Positions 40,897 to 49,890 of a stretch of DNA of 64,000 nucleotides are shown here, one piece after another. Position numbers and translations under genes: made by a program. Each line of letters starts with the position of its first letter. Positions within the stretch are counted from its first letter, which is position 1. A model generated the notes under the pieces. That model ran no database searches, was not told where the DNA came from, and saw only the letters and a list, made by a program, of their open reading frames with translations. This DNA comes from Candidatus Defluviilinea proxima. Lineage in GTDB: Bacteria; Chloroflexota; Anaerolineae; Anaerolineales; Villigracilaceae. Location: NCBI GenBank assembly GCA_016721115.1, contig JADKIW010000001.1:3487501-3551500 (forward strand). Reading direction: 5' to 3'.

Positions 40897-41627
40897 TATT
40901 CCAGCCCTTCCTCTGAGCCAATAGCGGCAACGAATGCATCTTCGAGATTTTTCTGCCCTGTTTTTCTTTGTAATTCATCAGGGCTTCCGTCAACGGTTAC
41001 TTCGCCATGGGAAATGATCACGATTTGGTCACATAATGCCGCGACCTCCTGCATGATATGGCTGGTGAACAACACACACTTACCCTCTTCGCGAAGCCTT
41101 TGGATAAACAGACGCATGGCGCGTGTACTCATCACATCCAACCCGTTCGTGGGTTCATCGAGAAGGACGTTCTTTGGGTTGTGTACCAATGTACGGGCGA
41201 TGGCGACCTTGAGTTTCTCGCCTGTGGAGAAGCCTTCCGTCTTGCGATCAGCGATGGATTGCATATCGAGCAGAAGTAACAGGGACTCGATCTGTTTTTC
41301 GAGAGCTTCACCTTCCAGGCCATGCAGTCGCCCGTAGTAGCGGATGTTTTCACGGCTTGTTAGTCTTGCGTACAGTCCGCGTGCGTCTGCGAGAACACCG
41401 ATCCTTTTCTGGACATCAATTGGGGATTGTCTCACATCAAAGCCATCGATCTGTGCCGTTCCATGATCGGGTTTGAGCAGGGTATAGAGCATACGCAGTG
41501 TTGTACTTTTGCCGGCGCCATTAGGCCCTAATAAGCCTGTGATCTGCCCATCTGCGGCGGAGAAGGATACATTTTTGACGGCTTGTACTTTGCCAAAAGA
41601 TTTGGATAGATTTTGTACTTGGATCAT
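40896..41627 (-). CDS. ABC transporter ATP-binding protein (NatA-like)
   Basis: Predicted 243-residue ATPase partner of the NatB-like permease. Walker A GPNGAGKST, a signature of the form STGEKLKVAIART, and Walker B NVLLDEPTNGLD are present, with the switch histidine in FTSHIMQEV. Start at 41625-41627 chosen because the longer frame adds residues that shadow the upstream hydrolase gene. It lies 19 bases after that gene's stop. Confidence 0.9.
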   Translation of the reverse strand: MIQVQNLSKSFGKVQAVKNVSFSAADGQITGLLGPNGAGKSTTLRMLYTLLKPDHGTAQIDGFDVRQSPIDVQKRIGVLADARGLYARLTSRENIRYYGRLHGLEGEALEKQIESLLLLLDMQSIADRKTEGFSTGEKLKVAIARTLVHNPKNVLLDEPTNGLDVMSTRAMRLFIQRLREEGKCVLFTSHIMQEVAALCDQIVIISHGEVTVDGSPDELQRKTGQKNLEDAFVAAIGSEEGLE

Positions 41628-41646
41628 ACTATTGACCTTTGTGTGA

Positions 41647-43098
41647 TTATGGACGAGGTCCGCTGAAGTCGACGAAGAACGGCCACGGCTTGACCTCTTC
41701 CACACAGGACGTGTCCAACCCTTCGACGGAAGCATTCTCGATGAAGGATTCGAAGATATCGATACTGCATTTGTTGGATAGATTTCCATGCCCCATGCCT
41801 GAAAAGACAAGATGAACATCATTTGTTAAATGTTCTGTCACTTTTTCGGCGTGCCAGGGCGGGGTGATGGGATCGGAATCGCCAGAAAGAATTAAAGCTG
41901 GAACGTTAGAGTTGACTGGCTCTCGAAATTGTGGCGAGACAGTCCCTTTTTGCCACGCACTACAAACATCGGAAAAGTCTACTGTTCGGTCACCGAAGAC
42001 GGTTCCTTCACTGAGTTGGGCGGCTTCCTCAGCTGAGATCAATGGTGCATCCTCCGTGCAAGCTACGGCGTAGAACATTCCATCGTACAAACCTGCATTC
42101 ACGAGAAATGCCTGCGAGATGAGAGGGACATAATTCTCGTTCGCATACGCCTCATGAATCGATAGTGGCAGTGTTGCCACGATCTCTGGCGCATACATTG
42201 TGTTGAACACCATATTCGTGACCATTTTTTGTGTCACGGTCAGGTCAAGAGGCTTGTGTGTCAGCGGATGTGGAATGGTGATCTCTACCGGCTTCTCTTC
42301 TACACGTTTCAATAGATCATTAAACTCATCTTTTATATTTGGGAATGTCGTTTTACAGGCATCGTCGGCTTCACAACGTGCAAAGAACTTGTCGAGCGCA
42401 GATTGCCCATCTCTTGCCGCGTCCATGAATAGGATGAAGCTGGGGTCAACGACCGCATCGAGTGTCACTGTGCGGACGCGTTCCGGGAACATACGTAGAT
42501 ATGTCAATGCCGCGCGGGTTCCGTACGATGCGCCGTAAATATTTATCTTGTCATACCCAAGAGCAGAACGGACATCATCCAGATCGGTCATGGCGATCTC
42601 TGTGTTGTAGAAACGCAGATCGGCGTCCAAGTTAGTGGGGCAAGCCTTGAGTTTTGCAAGCATTTCTTCATCTTCCAGATCATCATCTTCTGGGGTGAGA
42701 CAGCGTAATGGATTTGATTTGCCTGTCCCTCGTTGGTCAACGATCACAATGTCGCGGCCTTCATGTATGTTGAACAGTAGCCCGATGAGTGCTGGATAGG
42801 TTTCAATGGCGGATTGTCCAGGGCCGCCGGCTAATAGAAAAAGCGGATCAGGTTGGGGATTCCGTTTGATGGCAGGGATGACTGCCACCTCTAAACCGAT
42901 CTGACGACCGGATGGACTGGAACGATCCTCAGGAACGGTTAGTGTGCCGCACTGGGCATCTACTTGTTTGCCAGTGGATGTTGTCAGTGCACAATCTTCC
43001 AGCTTGAGAGATTTCTCAGGAACTGGAGTCAGGCTCTGGGGTGAGCATGAAGCGAGGAAGGTCAGGAGTAGTAGGGATGTAATGAAGATTCGTCTCAT
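41647..43098 (-). CDS. Secreted alpha/beta-hydrolase lipoprotein (TAP-like peptidase)
   Basis: Predicted 483-residue lipoprotein; signal RRIFITSLLLLTFLASC with lipobox cysteine. The alpha/beta-hydrolase fold shows FLLAGGPGQSA (oxyanion region), IVDQRGTGKSNPL, the nucleophile elbow GASYGT, the acid in SGDSDPITPP and the histidine in SGMGHGN. This pattern matches the proline iminopeptidase/tripeptidyl aminopeptidase group with a C-terminal TAP-like part. Start at 43096-43098 gives a clean signal peptide. First gene of the exporter operon; the link to the transporter is unexplained. Confidence 0.87.
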   Translation of the reverse strand: MRRIFITSLLLLTFLASCSPQSLTPVPEKSLKLEDCALTTSTGKQVDAQCGTLTVPEDRSSPSGRQIGLEVAVIPAIKRNPQPDPLFLLAGGPGQSAIETYPALIGLLFNIHEGRDIVIVDQRGTGKSNPLRCLTPEDDDLEDEEMLAKLKACPTNLDADLRFYNTEIAMTDLDDVRSALGYDKINIYGASYGTRAALTYLRMFPERVRTVTLDAVVDPSFILFMDAARDGQSALDKFFARCEADDACKTTFPNIKDEFNDLLKRVEEKPVEITIPHPLTHKPLDLTVTQKMVTNMVFNTMYAPEIVATLPLSIHEAYANENYVPLISQAFLVNAGLYDGMFYAVACTEDAPLISAEEAAQLSEGTVFGDRTVDFSDVCSAWQKGTVSPQFREPVNSNVPALILSGDSDPITPPWHAEKVTEHLTNDVHLVFSGMGHGNLSNKCSIDIFESFIENASVEGLDTSCVEEVKPWPFFVDFSGPRP

Positions 43099-43220
43099 AG
43101 TGTTTGTCTCACAATCAGTATATTCGAGTCCTGATTGTAATAGGGTATACGTAGAAAACAAAAAACTGGATCACCTTATTGCAAAGGTAATCCAGTTGTA
43201 GTGGACAAAGTTCGTTATAT

Positions 43221-43568
43221 TTAAGTGTACATGCCCCAATCCAAGGCGGACGGGTCTTCCATCATGGCGAAGTCCCACACATCCATGCCCATTTCGATTG
43301 TGACAGGCATGTTCAACCCTTCGGTTGCTTTGGCTTTCGTCATTTCGATCATGGCGGGTCCGTATGGGCAGAAGGGGGTAGTGAGGATCATCTTTAAGTG
43401 GGCAATGCCGTTGTCGATGGAAATATCTCTTACCAATCCCAATTGGATGATGTGCATGCCGATTTCGGGGTCGACTACTTCGGAGAGTTTCTCGCGTGCA
43501 GGTTTTACCATTTCGGGGTGTGTGTCGTGGATGGTCCACTTGATTTCGTTGATTGTTTCTTCAGTCAT
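43221..43568 (-). CDS. MIP18/SufT-like iron-sulfur assembly protein
   Basis: Predicted 115-residue DUF59 protein. LSEVVDPEIGMHIIQLGLVRDI and the conserved cysteine in LTTPFCPYGP are the family signatures. It lies beside the SufR-like gene and opposite the suf operon, so a role in iron-sulfur maturation is well supported by context. GAGGAA precedes the ATG. Confidence 0.88.
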   Translation of the reverse strand: MTEETINEIKWTIHDTHPEMVKPAREKLSEVVDPEIGMHIIQLGLVRDISIDNGIAHLKMILTTPFCPYGPAMIEMTKAKATEGLNMPVTIEMGMDVWDFAMMEDPSALDWGMYT

Positions 43569-43577
43569 GGTTCCTCG

Positions 43578-43639
43578 TTTGGAATTTTGGAGTTAGGAGC
43601 TTGCTCCTGTAATTCGCCAATATATTGGCTGATTCCAAA
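43578..43639. repeat. Nested palindromes between SufR-like and SufT-like genes
   Basis: Outer arms TTTGGAAT (43578-43585) and ATTCCAAA (43632-43639) enclose two further palindromes, AGGAGCTTGCTCCT (43595-43608) and GCCAATATATTGGC (43616-43629). The cruciform-like build suggests an intergenic repeat element; it also forms a multi-branched RNA in the operon message. Confidence 0.6.
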
Positions 43640-43641
43640 AT

Positions 43642-44265
43642 TTAGTTTTTTATTGCAACAGCCTGCACTACATAGGTACAGTGTGCGGCGCCGCTTAATA
43701 TACATTGGACTTTGCTGACGGGCAGGGCCAGCATTTTAGAGATCAGGGTTTGATCAACCGTGCAGACTTCAGGATGTGTCACACCGATCTGGTAGTAGGG
43801 GCAGGAAATCTCATGGATCTGATAGTCGTTGCCCTTCTTTTCCCATTCTACGGTGAAGCCTTCGTGTGCCAGCATGGCTTTGACAAAATCCAGCCGCTCT
43901 TCCATGCTGAGGCCTTTCATTTGTTCAGAGTAATCGTTTGCCATTTCTTCGGCGACCTGGCTGAACAATTTTGCCACAGCCGGCGCAGGTAAGGAGTCTT
44001 TCATTTGCGCCAATAGACGAGTGGTCAGGCGCAGATATTTCGTGGGAAATTTCTCCATTCCGTCTTCGGTTAACGAATAGACGAGGCGAGGGCGTCCTAC
44101 GCCGTGACGTTCCTCTTCCGCTCCAATCAGGCCTTCCTTTTCGAGGTTGGATAAATGATGTCGGACGGAAATTGGATTGATCCCAACGCCTTCTGCGATC
44201 TCGTTGATCGTGATCTTTGGCTTGCGAAGCAGGGTTTGAAGAATCTTATCTTTCGTGCTTTTCAT
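43642..44265 (-). CDS. sufR: SufR-like iron-sulfur transcriptional repressor
   Basis: Predicted 207-residue regulator. An N-terminal winged helix (INEIAEGVGINPISVRHHLSNLEKEGLIG ... GVGRPRLVYSLTEDG) is followed by a helical middle part and a C-terminal cluster domain with four cysteines spaced in the SufR manner (ISCPYYQ..., HPEVCTVD..., VQCILSG, AHCTYVV). These would hold a cluster and sense iron-sulfur status. It is divergent from sufC, with its promoter interleaved with a palindrome, which supports control of itself and the suf operon. Start at 44263-44265. Confidence 0.87.
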   Translation of the reverse strand: MKSTKDKILQTLLRKPKITINEIAEGVGINPISVRHHLSNLEKEGLIGAEEERHGVGRPRLVYSLTEDGMEKFPTKYLRLTTRLLAQMKDSLPAPAVAKLFSQVAEEMANDYSEQMKGLSMEERLDFVKAMLAHEGFTVEWEKKGNDYQIHEISCPYYQIGVTHPEVCTVDQTLISKMLALPVSKVQCILSGAAHCTYVVQAVAIKN

Positions 44266-44272
44266 GATTGGG

Positions 44273-44301
44273 AGTATACCTGTCTGCTTTAGTATTGTCA
44301 A
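44273..44301 (-). promoter_or_regulatory. Promoter of the SufR-like gene
   Basis: On the minus strand: TTGACA (44301-44296), a 17-base spacer and TATACT (44278-44273). The -10 box ends seven bases before the ATG, so the message should be nearly leaderless. Confidence 0.7.
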
Positions 44302-44308
44302 TATACTA
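44290..44308. promoter_or_regulatory. Candidate SufR operator
   Basis: Inverted repeat TAGTAT-N7-ATACTA overlies the -35 box of the SufR-like gene. It lies 17 bases upstream of the sufC -35 box. It does not match the cyanobacterial CAAC-N6-GTTG site, so it would be a different operator. Confidence 0.45.
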
Positions 44309-44325
44309 GAAAAATATCATAAATA

Positions 44326-44354
44326 TTGACTTTTCGATATGACCCTGCTATAAT
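44326..44354 (+). promoter_or_regulatory. Promoter of the suf operon
   Basis: TTGACT (44326-44331), a 17-base spacer and TATAAT (44349-44354). Start near 44361, about 50 bases before sufC. Confidence 0.8.
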
Positions 44355-44410
44355 GCCGCACGATGATAAAAACGCCAGTAATGGCTTAATAATGTTAGGA
44401 GCAAATACGA

Positions 44411-45187
44411 ATGTCGCAACTTGAAATCAAGAACCTGCATGTAAACATTGAGGGAAAAGAGATTCTCAAAGGTCTCGATCTCACAATTGAACAGGGCAAA
44501 GTCCACGCTATTATGGGGCCCAATGGAACTGGTAAATCCACTTTGGCTTATACGTTGATGGGACACCCATCTTATACAGTGACCGAAGGTGAAGTTATAT
44601 TTAAAGGACAAAACGTCCTCGAGCTTGAGCCTGACGAACGTTCCCGACTTGGGATCTTTTTAGCATTCCAATATCCTGTCGCTATTCCGGGTGTGACGGT
44701 TGCCAACTTCTTGCGTACCGCGCTCAATGCCCGTCGACGTGCTGAAAACCCTGAAGACAAGGGTATGCCAATCCCTGAATTTCGCAAGTTATTAAAAGAG
44801 AAGATGGCGATGCTCAAAATGGACCAGACCTTTGCGGGACGTTACCTCAACGATGGTTTCTCTGGTGGTGAAAAGAAACGTGCTGAAATTTTGCAAATGG
44901 CAACTCTTCAGCCACAGATCGCTATTTTAGACGAAACCGATTCAGGCTTGGACATTGATGCGCTTCGCATCGTTTCTGAGGGTGTCAATGCTTTAATGAG
45001 CAAGGATATGGGTGTGCTGGTCATCACGCACTATCAACGTTTGTTGAACTATATCAAGGCTGATTACGTTCATATTATGTACGGTGGCAGAATCGTTGAA
45101 TCGGGTGGACCTGACCTAGCGTTGCACCTTGAAGAAAAAGGTTACGACTGGGTTCGCGAGAAGTACGACGAGGAAGTCACAGCGTAG
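44411..45187 (+). CDS. sufC: Fe-S cluster assembly ATPase SufC
   Basis: Predicted 258-residue ABC-type ATPase of the SufBCD scaffold. Walker A GPNGTGKST, signature FSGGEKKR, Walker B IAILDETDSGLD and the switch histidine in VITHYQRLL are all intact; ETDSGLD is specific to SufC. First gene of the suf operon, with GTTAGGAG ahead of the ATG. Confidence 0.96.
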   Translation: MSQLEIKNLHVNIEGKEILKGLDLTIEQGKVHAIMGPNGTGKSTLAYTLMGHPSYTVTEGEVIFKGQNVLELEPDERSRLGIFLAFQYPVAIPGVTVANFLRTALNARRRAENPEDKGMPIPEFRKLLKEKMAMLKMDQTFAGRYLNDGFSGGEKKRAEILQMATLQPQIAILDETDSGLDIDALRIVSEGVNALMSKDMGVLVITHYQRLLNYIKADYVHIMYGGRIVESGGPDLALHLEEKGYDWVREKYDEEVTA

Positions 45188-45258
45188 GTTCGTTTTATTA
45201 AACGGTAGCAGGTGACGGCTTGGAAAGAAGCGGTTCGTCATCCAAAAAGGTAAATGAT

Positions 45259-46667
45259 ATGTCTGATGATGCAAAAATTTTAGAAGATATCGGCGAGTAC
45301 AAGTACGGCTTTCACGACCGTGACGATAACTACACGTTCAAATCTGAAAAGGGATTGAGCCGTGCTGTGGTTGAAAATATCTCACGCATGAAGGGTGAGC
45401 CGGAATGGATGCTCGAATTTCGTTTGAAGGCGCTCGATCATTTCTTGAAACGTCCCATGCCGAATTGGGGCCCCGACCTCAAAGAACTTAATTTCGACGA
45501 GATCTACTTTTACGTTAAGCCCACTGAGAAAAGTGAAAAATCATGGGATGATGTTCCCGATGATATCAAGCGCACTTTTGACAAGCTCGGTGTACCTGAA
45601 GCCGAACGAAATTTTTAGCGGGCTTAGGCGCGCAATACGAATCGGAAATGGTATATCACTCAATCCAGGAGCATCTTGAAAAACAGGGCGTGGTCTTTTT
45701 ATCTATCGAAGATGGTTTGAGGCAATACCCCGATCTGTTCCGTGAATACTTCGGAACGGTCATCCCGATCGAAGATAACAAATTCGCCGCACTGAACAGC
45801 GCGGTATGGTCGGGTGGATCGTTCGTGTATGTGCCAAAGAATGTGAAAGTGGACATGCCTTTGCAGGCTTACTTCCGTTTGAATACGGCGAATCTCGGAC
45901 AATTTGAACGGACACTTATCATCGTTGAAGAAGGCGCGTCGGTTCATTATGTCGAAGGCTGTACAGCTCCTCAATATACAACCGATTCGTTCCACTCTGG
46001 TGTGATCGAGATCATCGTCAAGAAGGGCGCACGCTCACGTTACTCGACCATTCAGAACTGGTCGACCAATGTCTATAATCTCGTGACCCAGCGTGCCAAG
46101 GTTTTTGAGAACGGTTCACATGAATGGGTTGATGCCAATATTGGCTCAAAGATCACGATGAAATATCCTTCGTGCTATCTTATGGAACCAGGCGCACGTG
46201 GCGAAATGCTTTCGATGGCATTCGCAGGTCCAGGTCAAATTCAAGATGCGGGCTCGAAGATGATTCACTTTGCGCCAAACACCACCAGCAAGATCACATC
46301 CAAGTCCATCAGCAAGGGTGGCGGACGTGCATCGTATCGTGGCATGGTCAAAGTTTACAAAGGCGCGAAGGGCGTCAAATCCAATGTGGTTTGTGATGCG
46401 CTTCTGCTTGACCCGAAATCCCGCTCCGACACATATCCCTACATTGAAATTGACGAAGACGATGTGACCATCGGCCACGAAGCCTCTGTCAGCAAAGTGG
46501 GTGAGGAGCAACTCTTTTACCTCATGAGCCGTGGTCTCAGTGAAGAAGAAGCTACAACCATGGTTGTCTCTGGCTTCATTGAACCACTCGTCAAAGAACT
46601 GCCGATGGAATACGCTGTCGAAATGAATCGTCTCATCGCATTACAAATGGAAGGAAGCATCGGCTAG
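45259..46667 (+). CDS. sufB: Fe-S cluster assembly scaffold SufB, interrupted by a one-base frameshift
   Basis: SufB normally has about 470 residues. Here 45259-45618 encodes the N-terminal 119 residues and ends EAERNF-stop; 45611-46667 carries the rest in another frame, reading FLAGLGAQYESEMVYHSIQEHLEKQGV and ending VEMNRLIALQMEGSIG. Adding one A to the run at 45609-45611 yields the canonical EAERKFLAG and a full-length protein. All SufB landmarks (NKFAALNSAVWSGGSFVYVPK, VHYVEGCTAP, FAGPGQIQDAG) are intact. SufB is part of the only visible iron-sulfur assembly system, so an assembly error is more likely than real loss. An ATG at 45648 is probably not a true start. AAAGG precedes the ATG at 45259. 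Confidence 0.88.
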
Positions 46668-46668
46668 C

Positions 46669-48009
46669 ATGGAAGAAAAACCAAAAGTTGTTGTTTCAAG
46701 GACTCGACGAGCCGACTCTGCCGCAAAAGATTTTTCTTTCGCTGAATCCGATATCCGCGCAGGGAAGGACGCAGTCGCTTCATACCGCGCCTTAGCCTGG
46801 TCTGCTTTCAAAAAGCATTCCCTCCCCGATACGACTCAAGAAGCATGGCGCCGCACCGACATCCACAACCTACCTGTTGATAAGTTCAAGTTCGCGGCAG
46901 AAGGTGCCTTCAATGACCTGCCTCCTGTGCGTGAAGATTTGCTTCGCCCTCTCACTGCCGATCAGCACGGCGGACAAATTGTTCTCACCCCTGGTGGCGT
47001 CAAAATTGACCTTGATGAAAAACTCGCAAAGAAGGGTGTCATCTTCACGGATTTAAAAACTGCTGAACAAGAACATCCTGAACTGCTCGCAAAAATGCTT
47101 GGCAAGACCGTCAATGTTGAAGAAGGAAAGTTCTCTGCATTGGTTGGCGCTTTTGCTCAAAACGGTGTTGTGTTGTATGTTCCCAAAGGTGTGATTGTGG
47201 ACGAACCACTTCACTCCGTCCTCTGGGGCCCCGGTACTGATATTGCTCATGTCTCGCATATCCTCGTCCTTGTAGATGAAGGCGCTTCGGTGACATATGT
47301 TCACGAGTCCGCATCACCCGATCTAAAGGGAGCCAACTCCATGCACGCGGGAATCGTGGAGATCCAAGTTCTGCAGAATGCGTCATTGAAGTTCGTCGAA
47401 TTGCAATCATGGGGGCGTCACGTCTGGAATTTCAGCCACGAGCGTGCCCGTGTAGAACACAGCGGCAATCTCGACTGGATCTTTGGCGCCATTGGCTCAC
47501 GCATTACCAAGAACTTTACCGAACTCGATCTTGCTGGCGAAGGCGCACAAGGTCGTATGTCTGGTTTCTACTTTACCGATGGAAATCAGCACCTTGACCA
47601 TGACACGCAGCAGAATCACCTCGCTCCGCATACTAACAGCGATTTGCTGTTCAAGGGTGCGTTGAAAGGTCAAAGCCGTTCTGTTTGGCAGGGCATGATC
47701 TACGTCGCTCCCGGCGCACAAAAGACCGATGGCTACCAAGCGAACCGAAACCTGGTTTTGAGCGATGGCGCCCGTGCCGATTCTATCCCTGGCTTGGAGA
47801 TTCTTGCCGATGATGTCCGCTGTACACATGGTGCAACGGTTGGTAAACTAGAGCAGGAACCACTTTTCTATTTGAAGTCTCGCGGTATCCCACAAGCTGA
47901 AGCTGAAAAGATCGTTGTGGAGGGTTTCTTCGACCCGATCTTCCAACGCATCCCATTTGAAGGTGTGCGTGAACGCTTCCAACAATATATTGCTGATAAG
48001 ATGGCATGA
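46669..48009 (+). CDS. sufD: Fe-S cluster assembly protein SufD
   Basis: Predicted 446-residue partner of SufB in the SufBC2D scaffold. The N-terminal part has AWRRTDIHNL; the core has the SufB/SufD beta-helix pattern (GVVLYVPKGVIVDEPLHSVLW, ILVLVDEGASVTYVHE) and the C-terminal signature YQANRNLVLSDGARADSIPGLEILADDVRCTHGATVGKLEQEPLFYLKSRGI. Starts one base after the sufB stop. Confidence 0.94.
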   Translation: MEEKPKVVVSRTRRADSAAKDFSFAESDIRAGKDAVASYRALAWSAFKKHSLPDTTQEAWRRTDIHNLPVDKFKFAAEGAFNDLPPVREDLLRPLTADQHGGQIVLTPGGVKIDLDEKLAKKGVIFTDLKTAEQEHPELLAKMLGKTVNVEEGKFSALVGAFAQNGVVLYVPKGVIVDEPLHSVLWGPGTDIAHVSHILVLVDEGASVTYVHESASPDLKGANSMHAGIVEIQVLQNASLKFVELQSWGRHVWNFSHERARVEHSGNLDWIFGAIGSRITKNFTELDLAGEGAQGRMSGFYFTDGNQHLDHDTQQNHLAPHTNSDLLFKGALKGQSRSVWQGMIYVAPGAQKTDGYQANRNLVLSDGARADSIPGLEILADDVRCTHGATVGKLEQEPLFYLKSRGIPQAEAEKIVVEGFFDPIFQRIPFEGVRERFQQYIADKMA

Positions 48010-48049
48010 TGTCATCGTAAATTTGTAGTTCTGAAAGATAAGGTTATTC

Positions 48050-48589
48050 ATGGCAGAAAAAAAGAAACCCAGTGTGAAAAAGGTCGAAGCGAAATCCAAA
48101 TCAGCAACAGGCGGAGGGACAAAAATGGCAGATAAAATCAAATCAAAGGCAAGTGCACCCACGAAAGTGGTAGTCAAAACCAAGGTCCGCACTTCTGAAG
48201 CGTCGCATATCGTCAATAAGATTTCGCCGCCCCGTGTTAGTGATGAGCGAAAACCCAGCCGTGGAAGCCGCGTAACCCATCAATATAATTACATGAAAGC
48301 CCCGGGGATCATGCATGATTTCCAAGTGGGCGATAAAGTGGAAGTTTATTGCGATCACGAAAAAGGACGTGAACGTGTGCGTGGGTGGGTCTCAGGCATC
48401 GTCGTTCAAGTAGATAACAAAATGGTTGCTGTTCAATTCCGTTCGAACGTTTATCTGACAGACGGTTGGATGGTACCGGACCGCATCTTGTGGTACTCGC
48501 TTTCCTCCGAGCATATTCGTCCTGACCTGGGGAAAAAATCCTCCAGAAAAGAAGCCGTCATCAAGATCGTTCGTGATGACGATTATTAG
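48050..48589 (+). CDS. Unknown protein inside the suf operon
   Basis: Predicted 179-residue protein. The first 80 residues are low-complexity and rich in K, S, A and T, probably disordered. The last 100 form a compact basic domain with VGDKVEVYCDHEKGRERVRGWVSGIVVQVDNKMVAVQFR, which looks like an SH3/Tudor- or KOW-like small beta barrel, followed by ILWYSLSSEHIRPDL. No cysteine cluster, only one cysteine. I do not recognise the family. Its position between sufD and sufS suggests a link to iron-sulfur assembly, or only shared transcription. Confidence 0.8.
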   Translation: MAEKKKPSVKKVEAKSKSATGGGTKMADKIKSKASAPTKVVVKTKVRTSEASHIVNKISPPRVSDERKPSRGSRVTHQYNYMKAPGIMHDFQVGDKVEVYCDHEKGRERVRGWVSGIVVQVDNKMVAVQFRSNVYLTDGWMVPDRILWYSLSSEHIRPDLGKKSSRKEAVIKIVRDDDY

Positions 48590-48598
48590 TCGATGAGC

Positions 48599-48639
48599 AA
48601 ATACGTAAACAAGTAGATAAATTACTGGTTTGCGTATTT
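48599..48639 (+). terminator. Hairpin between the unknown gene and sufS
   Basis: AAATACGTAAAC and GTTTGCGTATTT form a 12-base-pair stem with one G-T pair and a 17-base loop, followed by ACTTTTATCTTT. It may attenuate expression of sufS and sufU or stabilise the upstream message. Confidence 0.5.
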
Positions 48640-48660
48640 ACTTTTATCTTTACCTGTTCC

Positions 48661-49887
48661 ATGCCTATCAATATTAACCAAATTCGAAAAGATTTTCCCA
48701 TCCTCCAGCGTGAGATATCTCAAGGTGTTCCGCTGGTTTATCTTGATTCAACTGCTACTTCACAGAAACCTTTGTCTGTAATTGAAGCAATGGACGAGTA
48801 TTATCGTCGCTCGAATGCGAATATTCATCGTGGTGTGCATACACTTGCTGAGGAAGCAACCGCCATGTATGAAGATGCGCGCGTGAAGATCGCAAAGTTT
48901 GTCAATGCGCCTTCTGCAAAGCAGATCATATACACACGCAATACAACTGAGTCGATCAATCTCGTTGCGTATTCATGGGCGCGTGCGAATCTCAAAGCTG
49001 GCGACCTTGTCATTTTGACAGAGATGGAACACCATTCCAACCTTGTCCCGTGGCACATGCTTCAAGCAGAGCGTGGCATTGAATTGGATTTCATCCCTGT
49101 GACCGAATCCGGCTTGCTGGATCTGGATGCCTACAAAGCGCTTCTTTCTCGGACCCCGAAACTGGTCTCGTTTACTCACATGTCCAACGTCCTCGGCACG
49201 ATCACCCCTGCGGCTGAGATCATTCGTCTCGCGCACGAAGCAGGCGCAGTGACGTTGGTTGATGCGGCGCAGTCCGTCCCACACTTGAAAGTGGACGTAC
49301 AGGCCCTCGATGCAGACTTCCTTGCTTTCTCTGCGCACAAGATGTGCGGCCCCACCGGCGTCGGTGCTTTATATGGCAAATTGGATCTGCTTGAAAAAAT
49401 GCCGCCTTTCCTTGGTGGTGGCGACATGATCAAGGAAGTAAAACTACGTTCGTATCGGCCTAACTCCTTGCCTCATAAGTTTGAAGCTGGGACTCCTGCC
49501 ATTGCAGAAGCTGTCGGTTTCGGCGCGGCTGTGGATTATCTAAACTCAGTTGGCATGGATAACATCGCTGCGCATGAGCATGAGATCACAGAATATGCCA
49601 TTGAGCGCTTGGAAGAAGTTCCCGGAGTGAAGGTATTCGGTCCCGATGCCGAACATAAGGGTGGGGTGGCCGCATTTACACTTGAAGGTGTACATCCGCA
49701 TGATGTGGCACAAATCCTTGATAAGGATGGGATTGCTGTCCGTGCGGGGCATCATTGTGCCCAGCCGTTGCATGAAAAGTTTGGAATTCCCGCAACCAGT
49801 CGTGCTTCTTTCTATTTGTACAATACAAAAGAAGAAGTGGACCTGTTGATCAATGGAATCTACAAAGTGAAGGAAATGTTTGGATAG
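48661..49887 (+). CDS. sufS: Cysteine desulfurase SufS
   Basis: Predicted 408-residue pyridoxal-phosphate enzyme that releases sulfur from cysteine as a persulfide for cluster assembly. Landmarks: VYLDSTATSQKP, TRNTTESINLVAYSW, MEHHSNLVPW, VDAAQSVPHLKVD, the cofactor lysine in FSAHKMCGPTGVGALYG, and the catalytic-loop cysteine in RAGHHCAQPLHEKFG. Class II (SufS) type, in keeping with the SufU partner that follows by three bases. Confidence 0.96.
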   Translation: MPININQIRKDFPILQREISQGVPLVYLDSTATSQKPLSVIEAMDEYYRRSNANIHRGVHTLAEEATAMYEDARVKIAKFVNAPSAKQIIYTRNTTESINLVAYSWARANLKAGDLVILTEMEHHSNLVPWHMLQAERGIELDFIPVTESGLLDLDAYKALLSRTPKLVSFTHMSNVLGTITPAAEIIRLAHEAGAVTLVDAAQSVPHLKVDVQALDADFLAFSAHKMCGPTGVGALYGKLDLLEKMPPFLGGGDMIKEVKLRSYRPNSLPHKFEAGTPAIAEAVGFGAAVDYLNSVGMDNIAAHEHEITEYAIERLEEVPGVKVFGPDAEHKGGVAAFTLEGVHPHDVAQILDKDGIAVRAGHHCAQPLHEKFGIPATSRASFYLYNTKEEVDLLINGIYKVKEMFG

Positions 49888-49890
49888 GAT

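Noticed and set aside
45648..46667. A shorter SufB starting at the ATG 45648
   Set aside because: Conserved SufB text (FLAGLGAQYESE) continues upstream in the same frame, so this ATG is internal and the gene is frameshifted.
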